DNA of 64,000 nucleotides from Nocardia sienata NBRC 100364. GTDB lineage: Bacteria; Actinomycetota; Actinomycetes; Mycobacteriales; Mycobacteriaceae. The DNA is taken from assembly GCF_001613205.1 (NCBI RefSeq), contig NZ_BDBX01000005.1, positions 186,001-250,000 of the forward strand, read 5' to 3'. The translations under genes were made by a program, and so were the position numbers. The notes beneath the pieces were generated by a model that saw nothing but the letters and a program-made list of their open reading frames with translations, did no database searches and was not told where the DNA came from. Positions 1-8,899 of this stretch are shown here, piece after piece (position 1 is the first letter of the stretch; each line of letters starts with the position of its first letter).

Positions 1-89
1 GCTACCGGATCGCCGGCGGCACCGACGAGATCCAGCACAACATCATCGCCGAGCGGGTACTCGGCCTGCCCAAGGAGCCACGCCCATGA
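1..89 (+). CDS. acyl-CoA dehydrogenase, C-terminal end (partial)
   Basis: Only the last 28 codons are inside the window, read from base 3. They end in the typical acyl-CoA dehydrogenase tail with the motif IAGGTDEIQ followed by IIAERVLGLP, which lies at the flavin- and substrate-binding C-terminal helix bundle. The residue corresponding to the catalytic glutamate of MCAD (in YEGT) is glycine here, as in a sizeable bacterial subclass, so its catalytic base may sit elsewhere. The stop codon overlaps the next start (ATGA), so it is translationally coupled to the kinase gene and belongs to the same operon. The rest of the protein lies upstream of the window. Confidence 0.85.
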   Translation, partial: YRIAGGTDEIQHNIIAERVLGLPKEPRP

Positions 90-1036
90 CGCTGGAGCAC
101 CGGGTGCGCGACCGGCTGGCCGCCGAGCTCGGGCACGAACTCATCACCTTCGAACGCCTGCCGGGTGGTCATTCGGGACTCACCTACCGGGCGGTGACAA
201 CCGGCGGAACCTATGTGGTGAAAGCCGTACCGGAGGGCCGCGAACCCCTCGGCCGCCACGATATGCTGCGCCAGGCCCGGATCATGCGCGCGCTGGCGCC
301 GACCGAGGTCCCGGTGCCGCGCATAGTCGTCACCGATGAGCGCGAACCGGCCTGGTTCGCCATGGAATTCGTCGTCGGCGAATCGCTGGAACCGGTACTC
401 GACGATCCGCCCGTGGTGCCGGATCTCGCCGCGGCCCGGATGCGCCGCGCGGCCGAGGTGCTGCCCCGGCTACACGCGGTCGCCCTCGACACGGTGCCCG
501 GTATCGAACCCGCGCTGACTCCCGCCGACGAACTGGCCCGCTGGGCCCGCACGCTCGGTGCGGTACCGCCGGAACTGGTCACCGGTGGTGACCGTCTGCT
601 GGAACTACTCGGGCGGCGGGTGCCGGACCCCCTGGCACCCACCCTCGTCCACGGTGACTACCGGCTCGGCAACATCATCGCCGCGGGCACCGAACCCGTC
701 GCGCTGATCGATTGGGAGATCTGGAGCGCCGGCGACCCCCGCGTCGAGCTCGGCTGGTTCCTGGTCTTCGCCGATGGCACCAATTTTCCCGGTGTGGGCC
801 GCACAGTCCCCGCGCTGCCGAGCGCTGCCGAACTGGTGGAGCTGTACCGCGCGGGCGGTACCGAGCTACCGGAACTGTCCTGGTTCGACGCGCTCGGCCG
901 GCTCAAGATGGCCGCCATCATGGGCCACAACCTACTGCGGCATCGCGAAGGCCGGCACCACGACCCGGACCAGGAAAAGCTGCCCGCCACCATCGACCGC
1001 CTCATCGAGACCGGGACCTCGCTGCTCGCCGGTTGA
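86..1036 (+). CDS. APH-family phosphotransferase (ACAD10/11 or LvaA-like kinase)
   Basis: This 316-aa protein has the aminoglycoside phosphotransferase/choline kinase fold. The catalytic loop HGDYRLGN is near residue 190 and the metal-binding motif LIDWE near residue 207; the N-terminal nucleotide-binding lobe has GGHSGLTY near residue 27. It starts at the ATG that overlaps the preceding acyl-CoA dehydrogenase stop and is followed 30 bp later by a second acyl-CoA dehydrogenase. In the known ACAD10/11 fusion proteins and in LvaA of the levulinate pathway, such kinases phosphorylate the hydroxyl of 4-hydroxyacyl-CoA so that a partner dehydrogenase-fold enzyme can eliminate phosphate. That role is inferred here from context; antibiotic phosphorylation is unlikely. 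Confidence 0.8.
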   Translation: MTLEHRVRDRLAAELGHELITFERLPGGHSGLTYRAVTTGGTYVVKAVPEGREPLGRHDMLRQARIMRALAPTEVPVPRIVVTDEREPAWFAMEFVVGESLEPVLDDPPVVPDLAAARMRRAAEVLPRLHAVALDTVPGIEPALTPADELARWARTLGAVPPELVTGGDRLLELLGRRVPDPLAPTLVHGDYRLGNIIAAGTEPVALIDWEIWSAGDPRVELGWFLVFADGTNFPGVGRTVPALPSAAELVELYRAGGTELPELSWFDALGRLKMAAIMGHNLLRHREGRHHDPDQEKLPATIDRLIETGTSLLAG

Positions 1037-1066
1037 GGTCGCCTCCCCCAGTTCAGGAGCCGCACT

Positions 1067-2269
1067 GTGGATTTCTCCTACTCCGCCCGCACGGCGGACC
1101 TGCTCGACACACTCGGCCGATTCATGGACGAGCACGTCTATCCGGCCGAGCCGGTCTACGACGAACAGATCGCCGCGGCGGACAATCCGCACGAACAACC
1201 GCAGATCATGCGGGAATTGCAGGCCCGGGCCCGGGAACTGGGTCTGTGGAACCTTTTCATGACCCACGACGGATTGGGCGCCGGACTCACCAATCTGGAA
1301 TACGCGCCGCTCGCCGAAATGGTCGGCCGTTCCATCATCGGTAACGAGGCGATCAACTGTTCGGCGCCCGATACCGGGAATATGGAAATCCTGGCCATGT
1401 TCGGGACCGAGGAGCAGAAGGCGCAGTGGTTGCGGCCGCTGCTGGATTGTGAGATCCGGTCGGCGTTCGCGATGACCGAACCCGATGTGGCCAGTTCCGA
1501 CGCCACCAATATCACCTCGACCATCCGCCGCGACGGTGACGACTACGTCATCAACGGCCGAAAATGGTATACCTCCGGAATTCTCGACCCGGATTGCAAA
1601 CTCGTCATCTTCATGGGCAAATCCGATCCGGAGGCGCCGCCCTATCGCCGGCAGAGCATGATCCTGGTGCCCGCCGACGCACCCGGAGTCGAAGTACTCC
1701 GTGATCTGCCGATGTTCGGTTTCCATGACCGGCTCGGGCACGGCGAGGTGCAGTTCACCGATGTCCGGGTGCCCGCGGCGAATATGCTCGGCGCCGAAGG
1801 CGACGGCTTCGCCATCGCGCAGGGCCGGTTGGGCCCGGGCCGGATGCACTACGCCATGCGGGCCATCGGCATGGCCGAACGCGCCCTCGACCTGATGTGC
1901 CGTCGCGCGCTGGAGCGCACCGCGTTCGGTGGGCCGCTGGCCGACCGGGGCGTGGTGCGGGAGTGGATCGCCCGCAGCCGCATCGAGATCGACCAGATCC
2001 GCCTGCTGGTCCTGAAGTCGTCCTGGCTGATGGACACCAAGGGCAATGCGGCGGCGCGCTCGGAGGTCGCCGCGATCAAAGTCGCTGCCATGGAGGTGGC
2101 CCACGCGGTGGTCGACCGGGCGGTCCAGACCTTCGGCGCGGCCGGGGTCAGCAATGACACCGTGCTGGCCCGGATGCACGCGATCACCCGCGCACTGCAG
2201 ATCGCCGACGGCCCCAACGAAGTACATCTGCGCACCATCGCGCGTCTGGAAGTGAAGAAGCACCGATGA
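1067..2269 (+). CDS. acyl-CoA dehydrogenase, ACAD10/11-like
   Basis: A 400-aa acyl-CoA dehydrogenase of normal length with the three-domain family layout. The middle beta domain carries the FAD-contacting sequence FAMTEPDVASSDATNI near residue 138, and the C-terminal helical domain ends with IADGPNEVHLRTIA near residue 380. The ADGP(N/D)EVH tail matches the ACAD10/11-type branch as I remember it, which fits the adjacent kinase gene. The GTG start at 1067 is preceded by CAGGAG 8 bp upstream. The stop overlaps the next SDR start (ATGA). The expected activity is flavin-dependent dehydrogenation, or phosphate elimination from 4-phosphoacyl-CoA if the pair behaves as in the Lva system; the substrate is unknown. 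Confidence 0.9.
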   Translation: MDFSYSARTADLLDTLGRFMDEHVYPAEPVYDEQIAAADNPHEQPQIMRELQARARELGLWNLFMTHDGLGAGLTNLEYAPLAEMVGRSIIGNEAINCSAPDTGNMEILAMFGTEEQKAQWLRPLLDCEIRSAFAMTEPDVASSDATNITSTIRRDGDDYVINGRKWYTSGILDPDCKLVIFMGKSDPEAPPYRRQSMILVPADAPGVEVLRDLPMFGFHDRLGHGEVQFTDVRVPAANMLGAEGDGFAIAQGRLGPGRMHYAMRAIGMAERALDLMCRRALERTAFGGPLADRGVVREWIARSRIEIDQIRLLVLKSSWLMDTKGNAAARSEVAAIKVAAMEVAHAVVDRAVQTFGAAGVSNDTVLARMHAITRALQIADGPNEVHLRTIARLEVKKHR

Positions 2270-3021
2270 GCACAACAGATCTGACCGGAAAGGTCGCGCT
2301 GGTGACCGGCGCGAGCCGCGGACTCGGGCTGGCGATCGCCCGCGGGCTACGCGATGCCGGCGCCACGGTGATCGTCTCCAGCCGCAAACTCGCGGCCTGC
2401 GAGGCGGCGGTCGCCGCGCTCGGCGCGGGCCCCGGCAGCGCCCACCCGCTGGAACTGCATGTGGGCAGATGGGACAGCATAGAGCCCGCCGTCGACCGGA
2501 TCGTCGCCGAATTCGGCAGTCTCGACATCGTGGTCAACAATGCCGGGATCGCGCCGCCGGCCGAGAATCTGGCGGCGGTGACCGAGGGCCTGTGGGACAA
2601 GACCCTCGAGGTGAACCTGAAGGGCCCGTTCCGCCTGATGGCTGTCGCGGGGGCCCGGATGGCCGCCGCCGGCGGCGGCTCGATCATCAATATCTCCAGT
2701 ATCGGCGCGGTCCGGCCCAGCCCGCCCGAGGCGATGTACGCCGCGGCGAAGAACGGTCTCAATGCGCTCACCATGGCGTTCGCGCAGGAATACGCGCCGT
2801 CGGTGCGGGTCAACTGTGTGATGCCCGGCGGGTTCGCGACGGATATGGCCGAGCACTGGGACGACGAGTTCGTCGGCAAGATCGTCGACCGGCTCCCCGC
2901 GGGTCGGCTGGGGCGGCCGGAGGAGATCGCCGGACTGGTCGTTCATCTGGCGAGCGATGCCGCCGGGTACACGACCGGGGCCGTGATCCCGGTCGACGGC
3001 GGCCGGACGGCGGTGTACTGA
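2266..3021 (+). CDS. SDR family oxidoreductase
   Basis: A classical 251-aa short-chain dehydrogenase with a single Rossmann domain. The cofactor loop TGASRGLG is at residues 14-21, the structural NNAG motif follows mid-protein, and the catalytic serine (INISS) and YxxxK (YAAAK) motifs are intact. The arginine after the glycine loop and SSRK after the second beta strand suggest NADP(H) preference. It is coupled to the upstream acyl-CoA dehydrogenase by an ATGA overlap and followed by another SDR after one base. It probably oxidises or reduces a hydroxyl/ketone of a pathway intermediate. Confidence 0.88.
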   Translation: MSTTDLTGKVALVTGASRGLGLAIARGLRDAGATVIVSSRKLAACEAAVAALGAGPGSAHPLELHVGRWDSIEPAVDRIVAEFGSLDIVVNNAGIAPPAENLAAVTEGLWDKTLEVNLKGPFRLMAVAGARMAAAGGGSIINISSIGAVRPSPPEAMYAAAKNGLNALTMAFAQEYAPSVRVNCVMPGGFATDMAEHWDDEFVGKIVDRLPAGRLGRPEEIAGLVVHLASDAAGYTTGAVIPVDGGRTAVY

Positions 3022-3022
3022 G

Positions 3023-3814
3023 ATGAGTACGCAACCGAGCGAACCGGCTATCGCCACGTCGGCGAGCCTGTTCGACCTGAGCGGACGCGCCGCCGTGGTC
3101 ACCGGTGCCTCGTCGGGCCTCGGGCTGGGCTTCGCCCGCGTGCTGGCCGGCGCGGGCGCCACCGTTTACGCGGCCGCCCGCCGGGTGGACCGGCTGACCG
3201 AACTGGCGCGAAGCGATTCCCGGATCGTGCCGGTGCCCTGTGACGTGACCCGGGACGCGGACCGTACCGCCCTGGTGGACCGCTGCTACGCGGAGTCCGG
3301 GCGCCTGGATGTCCTGGTCAACAATGCGGGCCGGCCGGGGCCGCCGCAGGCGGAGCAGGAGACCGACGCGGAGTTCCACGCGATCCTGGAGTTGAACCTG
3401 CTCGCCGGTTTCCACCTCGCCACCTACGCCGCGACCCGGCTGCCCGCGGGCGAACACGCGTCCTACATCAATATCTCCTCGGTGATCGGCCTGGTCTCCA
3501 CGGCTCCGATCGGCGGCGCCAGCTATGCCGCCTCCAAGTCCGGAACTTTGGGACTGACCCGGGAACTCGCCGGCCAGTGGGGCCGGCGCGGTATCCGGGT
3601 GAACGCCGTGGTGCCGGGGTGGTTCGATACCGAGATGACCGACGGCCTGTTCAGCAATGAGAAATCGGCGGGCTGGGTCCGTCGCAACACCATGCTCGGC
3701 CGCGGCGGCCGGACCGGAGAGGTGGACGGCGCGGTGTTGTTCCTCGCCTCGGACGCGTCGTCCTATATGACCGGGCAGACCCTGGTGGTCGACGGCGGCT
3801 GGACGGCACGCTGA
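3023..3814 (+). CDS. SDR family oxidoreductase
   Basis: A 263-aa classical SDR with TGASSGLG near residue 28, NNAG, the serine motif INISS and catalytic YAASK. The 20-residue extension before the Rossmann fold is unremarkable. It lies one base after the preceding SDR stop and its own stop overlaps the alcohol dehydrogenase ATG by one base (TGATG), so three oxidoreductases are translated as a coupled block. It is only moderately similar to its SDR neighbour, so a recent tandem duplication is unlikely; the two may act on different positions of one substrate. Confidence 0.88.
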   Translation: MSTQPSEPAIATSASLFDLSGRAAVVTGASSGLGLGFARVLAGAGATVYAAARRVDRLTELARSDSRIVPVPCDVTRDADRTALVDRCYAESGRLDVLVNNAGRPGPPQAEQETDAEFHAILELNLLAGFHLATYAATRLPAGEHASYINISSVIGLVSTAPIGGASYAASKSGTLGLTRELAGQWGRRGIRVNAVVPGWFDTEMTDGLFSNEKSAGWVRRNTMLGRGGRTGEVDGAVLFLASDASSYMTGQTLVVDGGWTAR

Positions 3815-4857
3815 TGCTGGCCGTACAGCTCACCGCCTGGGGCGCCGAACCCGAACTCCGCGAGATCCCCACACCGCGGCCCGGCGGGGAGGAACTGCTG
3901 GTGCGGGTCGAGGCGGCCGGGCTGTGCCGCTCGGATCTGCACATCATGGATTCCGCCGCCGGCGCGTTCGGCTATCCGCTCCCGCTCACTCTCGGACACG
4001 AGGTGGCGGGCACCGTGCTCGACGCGGGCCCGGCGGCCGACCGCGGCTGGATCGGGGAAACCGTGGTGGTCCACGGGATCTGGAGTTGCGGTCGGTGCCG
4101 CAACTGCGCACGGGGGCGGGAGAACTACTGCCTGCGCCTGCGCCCGGGCCCGGACGGCCGGGGGAAGCCGATCGGTAACGGCCTCGGCCGTCCGGGCGGG
4201 CTGGCCGAGGCGATGATCGTGCCCTCGGCCCGGTACCTGGTGCCGGCGCGGGGTGTGGACCCGGTGCTCTGCGCGCCTCTGGCGGATGCCGGTCTCACCG
4301 CGTACCACGCGGTGCGGCAACACCGCGACCTGATCGATTCTGGCAGCGTATGTCTCGTGGTGGGGGTCGGCGGGCTCGGCCATCTCGCGGTCCAGATCCT
4401 GCGCGAGTTCGGTGCCGGACGCATCATCGCGATCGACAACCGGCCGGAGGCACTCGGGGTGGCCCGCCGGCTGGGCGTGGACGCGACCTTCCCCGATATC
4501 CCGTCCGCGGCCACCGGCCTGGGCGACGGCGCGGACCTGATCTTCGACTTCGCCGGCGCCCCGGACAGCGTGGGCCCGGCCGGTGCGGTGCTCGCGCCGG
4601 GCGGGCGCCTGGTGCTGGTGGGCAGCGCGGGCGGGCGGCTCGAGGTCGGTAAGGACGTCGGCCTGGCCACGGGCTGGACCGTGACGGCGCCGTTCTGGGG
4701 CCCGCGGTCGGATCTGGCCACAGTGGTCGAGCTCGCCCGCCGCGGTGCCCTGCACGTCACCGCGGAGACCTTCCCGCTCACCGAGGCGGTGGAGGTCTAT
4801 CGCAGGCTGCGGTCGGGCGGGATCACCGGGCGCGCTGTCCTGGTCCCACCGGCGTGA
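3814..4857 (+). CDS. zinc-dependent alcohol dehydrogenase (MDR superfamily)
   Basis: A 347-aa medium-chain dehydrogenase. The catalytic zinc ligands are seen in GLCRSDLH (Cys and Asp region, near residue 35) and GHEVAGTV, and the four-cysteine structural zinc lobe in SCGRCRNCARGRENYC near residue 90. The Rossmann motif GVGGLGHLAVQ lies near residue 185. It overlaps the preceding SDR by one base. It is expected to interconvert a primary or secondary alcohol and an aldehyde or ketone using NAD(P), within the same catabolic operon. The substrate cannot be read from the sequence. Confidence 0.9.
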   Translation: MLAVQLTAWGAEPELREIPTPRPGGEELLVRVEAAGLCRSDLHIMDSAAGAFGYPLPLTLGHEVAGTVLDAGPAADRGWIGETVVVHGIWSCGRCRNCARGRENYCLRLRPGPDGRGKPIGNGLGRPGGLAEAMIVPSARYLVPARGVDPVLCAPLADAGLTAYHAVRQHRDLIDSGSVCLVVGVGGLGHLAVQILREFGAGRIIAIDNRPEALGVARRLGVDATFPDIPSAATGLGDGADLIFDFAGAPDSVGPAGAVLAPGGRLVLVGSAGGRLEVGKDVGLATGWTVTAPFWGPRSDLATVVELARRGALHVTAETFPLTEAVEVYRRLRSGGITGRAVLVPPA

Positions 4858-4927
4858 CGAGCGCATTCCGCCCCGCGGAAGCGCGGCGACGAGTAAACAG
4901 AGAGCACAGCGGCACGAGGAACGGGCG

Positions 4928-6442
4928 ATGAGAGTACTGGCGACGGAGATGCTCGAACGGGCACGGCGGGCACCGGCGGATATCGCGGTGATCGACGAAC
5001 TCGGACAGCACACCCTGAGTGAGATCGTGGCGACGGCGCACGCCCTGGCCGAGCGGATAGCGGCCCTCGACGATCGCGCCCCCACGGCGCTCATCCAGGC
5101 CGATAACACCTGGCGCACCCTGGCTGCGGCGCTCGCGGTCGGGCTGCGCGGCGGGGTGGTCGCCGTGTTCAGCCCGCACGCCACCGAATCGGAATTCCGG
5201 CTCGCGATGGAGGACATCGGGCCGGACCTGGTGATCGGTGACTCCGAGGCGCTGCGCCACTGGGACGTGCCGGAGGAGGTCTACTCCCGCCGCGATACCG
5301 CCTTCGACGAGCATCTGCTGCTGGCCCGCGCCACGCCGTTCGAATCCGTCCGGCGGTGGCACGGCGGCGGCGCGATCGCGATGACCTCCGGTTCCACCGG
5401 CCGGCCGAAATGCGTGGTTCAGTCCGAGGATGCCATTCGCTACGCGTGTCGCAGCACGATCGACGCGGTCGGACTTCGCGCCGGGGAGACCGTGGGCGCG
5501 TTCGTCCCGCTGTCCTCGGTGGCCGCGTTCTGCTTCGGTATGTACCTGCCGGCGTTCCTCGGCGCCACCATGGTCACCATCGGCCGCTGGTCCCCCGGCG
5601 CCGCGCTCACCGCGATGGCCGAGCACCGGGTCGCGTGGACCATGCTGGTGCCGACCATGGCCCTGCAACTCTCGGTGGTCGAGGGCAGTACCGGGCAGCT
5701 GTCGGCCATGCGCGCGATGACGGTGGGCGGCGGGCCGATGAACCAGCGGGCGCTGGCCGAAGCCGAACAGAAACTCGGGACCACGTTCCTGCGGGTGTTC
5801 GGTATGTCGGAGTGCCTCGGCCACACCACTCCCCGGCCCGACGATCCGCCGGAGATCCGACTGGGCCGCGACGGCCGCCCGTTCCCGGGCACCGTGGTCC
5901 GCGCGGTCGATGATAACGGTGCGGCACTGCCCGCCGGGGAGATCGGCGATGCCCAGGTGAAGGGACCTTCCCTGTTCGTCGGATACGCACGCGGGGGCGC
6001 TCCGGTGGCGCCGGCGCTCACCGGCGACGGATTCCTGCCCACCGGCGATCTGGTGGAGGTGGCCGGGGACGGTTCCATCCGGGTGATGGGCCGGCAGAAA
6101 CAGATCATCATCCGCGGCGGGCGCAATATCGATATCAACGAGATGGAGGCGGCGATCGCGGCGTTACCGGGCGTGGTTCAGGTCTGCGTCGTCCCGGTCC
6201 CCGACGATCTGCTCGGTGAACGCGCGGCGGCCCTGGTGGTCACCGATACCGGTGAGCTGACCCTGCCGGCGGTGACCGCGCAGCTCGCCGCCGCGGATTT
6301 CCCGAAATTCAAATGGCCCGAATACCTGTTCACCGTCGCCGACCTCCCGCAGAATCGGGTCGGGAAATTGTCCCGGCCGGACGCTGTCCGGCTCGCCGCG
6401 CAACTCGCCGCAGCCGACTCGAGTTCATATCGGGTGGGGTAG
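4928..6442 (+). CDS. AMP-binding acyl-CoA ligase
   Basis: A 504-aa class I adenylate-forming enzyme. The P-loop MTSGSTGRPK is near residue 152, the adenine-binding FGMSE near residue 292, the TGDL motif near 372, the hinge region RQKQIIIRGGRN near 390, and the catalytic lysine in NRVGKLSR near the C-terminus. The reading frame is open further upstream into the alcohol dehydrogenase, but the ATG at 4928 is preceded by GAGGA at a 7-bp spacing and gives a protein of normal family length. It probably activates the carboxylate substrate of this operon to its CoA thioester, as LvaE does in levulinate catabolism. Confidence 0.88.
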   Translation: MRVLATEMLERARRAPADIAVIDELGQHTLSEIVATAHALAERIAALDDRAPTALIQADNTWRTLAAALAVGLRGGVVAVFSPHATESEFRLAMEDIGPDLVIGDSEALRHWDVPEEVYSRRDTAFDEHLLLARATPFESVRRWHGGGAIAMTSGSTGRPKCVVQSEDAIRYACRSTIDAVGLRAGETVGAFVPLSSVAAFCFGMYLPAFLGATMVTIGRWSPGAALTAMAEHRVAWTMLVPTMALQLSVVEGSTGQLSAMRAMTVGGGPMNQRALAEAEQKLGTTFLRVFGMSECLGHTTPRPDDPPEIRLGRDGRPFPGTVVRAVDDNGAALPAGEIGDAQVKGPSLFVGYARGGAPVAPALTGDGFLPTGDLVEVAGDGSIRVMGRQKQIIIRGGRNIDINEMEAAIAALPGVVQVCVVPVPDDLLGERAAALVVTDTGELTLPAVTAQLAAADFPKFKWPEYLFTVADLPQNRVGKLSRPDAVRLAAQLAAADSSSYRVG

Positions 6443-6485
6443 AGTTGAAGCATCCACATCGTCGAATCCTGGGGGCACTTCACTC

Positions 6486-7109
6486 ATGACCGTTGATACC
6501 GGAGCTCGGCGGGAGAGCCCGCGTTCCAAGCGCGGCAGCATCCTGACCGCGGCAATAGAGCAATTCGGACGAATCGGTTACGAGCATACGAAATGGGCCT
6601 CCATTGCCGACGAAGTCGGAATCGGCCAGACCGCGCTGTACCACTATTTCGAATCGAAAGCGCACTGCCTGCTGACCATCATGCGGCTGGAATTGGCCGA
6701 TTCCGCCGATCGTTTCGTAGCGGCGACCGAGGGCGAGGAAAACCCGGAAAGGGCACTGCGGGCGGCGGTGGCCGCGGCATTGCGCGCCGAGCCCATCGAT
6801 GCGCTGCAGCGGCGCATCCTGCAGAACCATATGGATCTGCTCGCCACACCCCGGCAGTCCGAGAAAGAGGAAGCCGAACGCCTGCGCTCGCGTGAATTGG
6901 TCCAGGAGATCGAACAGAACTGGACCGATCTCATCGCCCGCGGTATCGAGACCGGCGATTTCGCCGGTGACGATCCGCGCGTGCTGGGCCGTCTCGTACT
7001 CGCCGTGGTGATCAGCGTCTGGCGCTGGTATCGCCCGGACGGTGCGCTCGGCCTCGCCGAGATCACCGAAACGGTCACCGAGACCGCGGTGCGGATGGTG
7101 CGCGCGTAA
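6486..7109 (+). CDS. TetR/AcrR family transcriptional regulator
   Basis: A 207-aa one-component regulator. The N-terminal helix-turn-helix spans about residues 18-62 with the recognition motif IGQTALYHYFESK; the C-terminal ligand-binding domain is helical and divergent. It is 43 bp downstream of the CoA ligase and on the same strand, so it probably reports on an intermediate of the pathway. A candidate operator, AACWGAWKTCAGTT, occurs just downstream before the EthD-like gene (7157-7170) and again between the two divergent operons of the next region (14453-14466), but no copy is visible directly before this gene. Confidence 0.9.
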   Translation: MTVDTGARRESPRSKRGSILTAAIEQFGRIGYEHTKWASIADEVGIGQTALYHYFESKAHCLLTIMRLELADSADRFVAATEGEENPERALRAAVAAALRAEPIDALQRRILQNHMDLLATPRQSEKEEAERLRSRELVQEIEQNWTDLIARGIETGDFAGDDPRVLGRLVLAVVISVWRWYRPDGALGLAEITETVTETAVRMVRA

Positions 7110-7156
7110 TCCCCGCCCGGCAAGAGGTCCGCCCTGCCGCACGCACTACGAAACCG

Positions 7157-7170
7157 AACAGAATTCAGTT
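7157..7170. promoter_or_regulatory. candidate TetR-type operator before the EthD-like gene
   Basis: The 14-bp near-palindrome AACAGAATTCAGTT has arms AACnGA and TCnGTT. It matches the palindrome at 14453-14466 (AACTGATGTCAGTT) at 11 of 14 positions. It lies next to a possible -10 box, TAGGAT (7170-7175), 6 bp before the ATG at 7182, where AGGA could alternatively act as a ribosome-binding site. Binding by the adjacent TetR protein is an inference. Confidence 0.45.
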
Positions 7171-7181
7171 AGGATACCATC

Positions 7182-7517
7182 ATGTACAACCTCATGGTTC
7201 TGGCGTCACGCCCAAGCGATTGGACCCACGACCAGTTCATCGAGTGGTGGCGTGGCGAACACGCCGAGGTCACCTATCCCCTGCCCGGCCTGCTGCGCTG
7301 GCAGCACACCGAACTGCTCGACAGCTTCGACGAGCGGTCCGCCGGATGGGACGGGCTGTCCATCCTGAGCTTCGAATCCCGGGAGGCGCTCGACGCCGCG
7401 CTGGCGAGCCCGGAATGGAAAGCGGCCGTCCGCCATGTCGGCGCCATGCGCGGTCGCCGCATGATCTGGTACGGCGAGGAAAAAACCATGGTGCCCCTGG
7501 CCGACAGCGGCAAATGA
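7182..7517 (+). CDS. EthD-like (dimeric ferredoxin-fold) protein
   Basis: A 111-aa protein with the compact alpha-beta EthD/ABM-like pattern: an N-terminal strand MYNLMVLASR, the conserved WTHDQFIEWWRGEHAEV helix segment, and a C-terminal strand. Such proteins are small dimeric ferredoxin-fold enzymes or accessory proteins common in catabolic clusters, and their reactions are often unknown. The stop overlaps the next ATG (ATGA), coupling it to the metallo-hydrolase. A short upstream region carries the candidate operator described at 7157-7170. Confidence 0.75.
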   Translation: MYNLMVLASRPSDWTHDQFIEWWRGEHAEVTYPLPGLLRWQHTELLDSFDERSAGWDGLSILSFESREALDAALASPEWKAAVRHVGAMRGRRMIWYGEEKTMVPLADSGK

Positions 7518-8533
7518 GCGCCCACTGGGCCGAACCCGGCTGCTATCCGGTGGCCGAGGGCATCCACCGCATACCGCTGCAATTGCCGCAGGACGGATTG
7601 CGCGCGATCAATGTCTACGCCCTCGAGACAGACGACGGGCTCGTCCTGATCGACGGCGGCTGGCACCGCCCGCATACCTATGACGAACTATCCGCCGCGC
7701 TCGCGCGGATCGGCCGCTCCCCCGGCGAGATCCACGATGTCCTGGTCACCCATATCCACCGCGACCACTACACCTTCGCGGTGGAACTGCGCCGCCGGCA
7801 CGGCTGCCGGGTCCATCTGGGCGCCGGGGAATCGCTGGGGCTCGACGCGGTGCGCGCGCTGGGCAGCAATGTCCCCGAGAGTTCCCTGCGGGAACTGCGC
7901 CGCGCGGGGGCGGCCGGTATCGCCGCGCGCGCGTATCTCGGCAACGCCGAGGAGCCCTTCGATCTCGCGGACTGGGAAGCGCCGGACCACTGGCTGCGAC
8001 CCGGCCCGGTATCCCTCGGCGGCTATGAACTCGAGGTCCTCGAAACTCCCGGACACACCAAGGGACACACCGTCTTCCACGATCGGAGCCGCCGGCTGAT
8101 CTTCACCGGCGATCATCTGCTCCCCGCCATCACCCCGTCCATCGGATTCGAACTCGGTACCTGGGAACTTCCCTTGGACAAGTTCCTGCACTCGCTGACC
8201 CTGCTACGCGACGACGACGATCGCACCATGCTGCCCGCACACGGATCCGACGGCGGCAGCGCCGGAGCACGGGCCCGCGAACTGCTGGCACATCACTACC
8301 ACCGTTTCGATCAGATCCGCACCGTAGTAGGCGATTTCGCGCCGTGTACAGGCTACGAAGTCGCCCGTGCCCTGACGTGGACCCGCCGAGAACGCTCATT
8401 TGCCACCCTCGACACGTTCAACCAGATGGTCGCCACCTGCGAAACCATGGCTCATCTGGATGTCCTCGTGGCACGGAACATCCTCACCGCCGACGTTCTC
8501 GAGGGTGTGGACCTCTTCCGGCTCCCACGCTGA
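7514..8533 (+). CDS. metallo-beta-lactamase-fold hydrolase
   Basis: A 339-aa MBL-fold protein. The metal motif HxHxDH is present as THIHRDHYTF near residue 79, a further ligand histidine in ETPGHTKGHT near residue 178, an aspartate in FTGDHLLP near residue 199, and a histidine in LPAHGSDGG near 241. A helical C-terminal domain follows, as in the RNase-Z-like/hydroxyacyl hydrolase branch. I start it at the ATG overlapping the EthD-like stop; the frame is open further upstream but only as a shadow of that gene. It is likely a thioesterase or lactone hydrolase for a pathway intermediate, though this cannot be proven from sequence. Confidence 0.85.
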   Translation: MSAHWAEPGCYPVAEGIHRIPLQLPQDGLRAINVYALETDDGLVLIDGGWHRPHTYDELSAALARIGRSPGEIHDVLVTHIHRDHYTFAVELRRRHGCRVHLGAGESLGLDAVRALGSNVPESSLRELRRAGAAGIAARAYLGNAEEPFDLADWEAPDHWLRPGPVSLGGYELEVLETPGHTKGHTVFHDRSRRLIFTGDHLLPAITPSIGFELGTWELPLDKFLHSLTLLRDDDDRTMLPAHGSDGGSAGARARELLAHHYHRFDQIRTVVGDFAPCTGYEVARALTWTRRERSFATLDTFNQMVATCETMAHLDVLVARNILTADVLEGVDLFRLPR

Positions 8534-8899
8534 CGGCGGCGATACCCGAGGGCCGCCACCGACCCGCATTCAGTCCGAGGTGCGCAGTGCCCGGCTCAAC
8601 AACCGGAATTGGGCGGGGCCGCCGGGATTGGGGCTGGGACGAGACCTCAGGGCAATCCTGGCCGGGCGCCGAAGCACTCGTCACCAAAACCGGTCTGCAC
8701 CTGCCGGAATTCGACTCCTACCGGGGTTCACCGTTCGTGACCGATGACAAACCCTAGGCGAAACCATGACACTGTCACCCAGCCGAGCGAGTCCGGCGCC
8801 CGGACGGTTCGGCGGTGCAGAGACAACTCTCGATAGTCAACAGCTCGGGCGGCCCGGGCCACTCCACCCTCATCCGGTGAAGTGGTCCGGGCCGCGGAA
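8534..8899. other. intergenic stretch between convergent operons
   Basis: No gene could be supported in these 366 bases between the convergent MBL-fold hydrolase and SDR genes. Short open frames on both strands lack ribosome-binding sites and recognisable domains. The plus-frame end near 8620-8757 reads like ordinary protein (GWDETSGQSWPG) and could be a decayed gene tail, but I could not identify it. Confidence 0.4.

Noticed and set aside
8344..8757. Plus-strand frame after the MBL-fold hydrolase
   Set aside because: It mostly overlaps the hydrolase end; the tail after 8620 looks protein-like but no start, ribosome site or family could be assigned.
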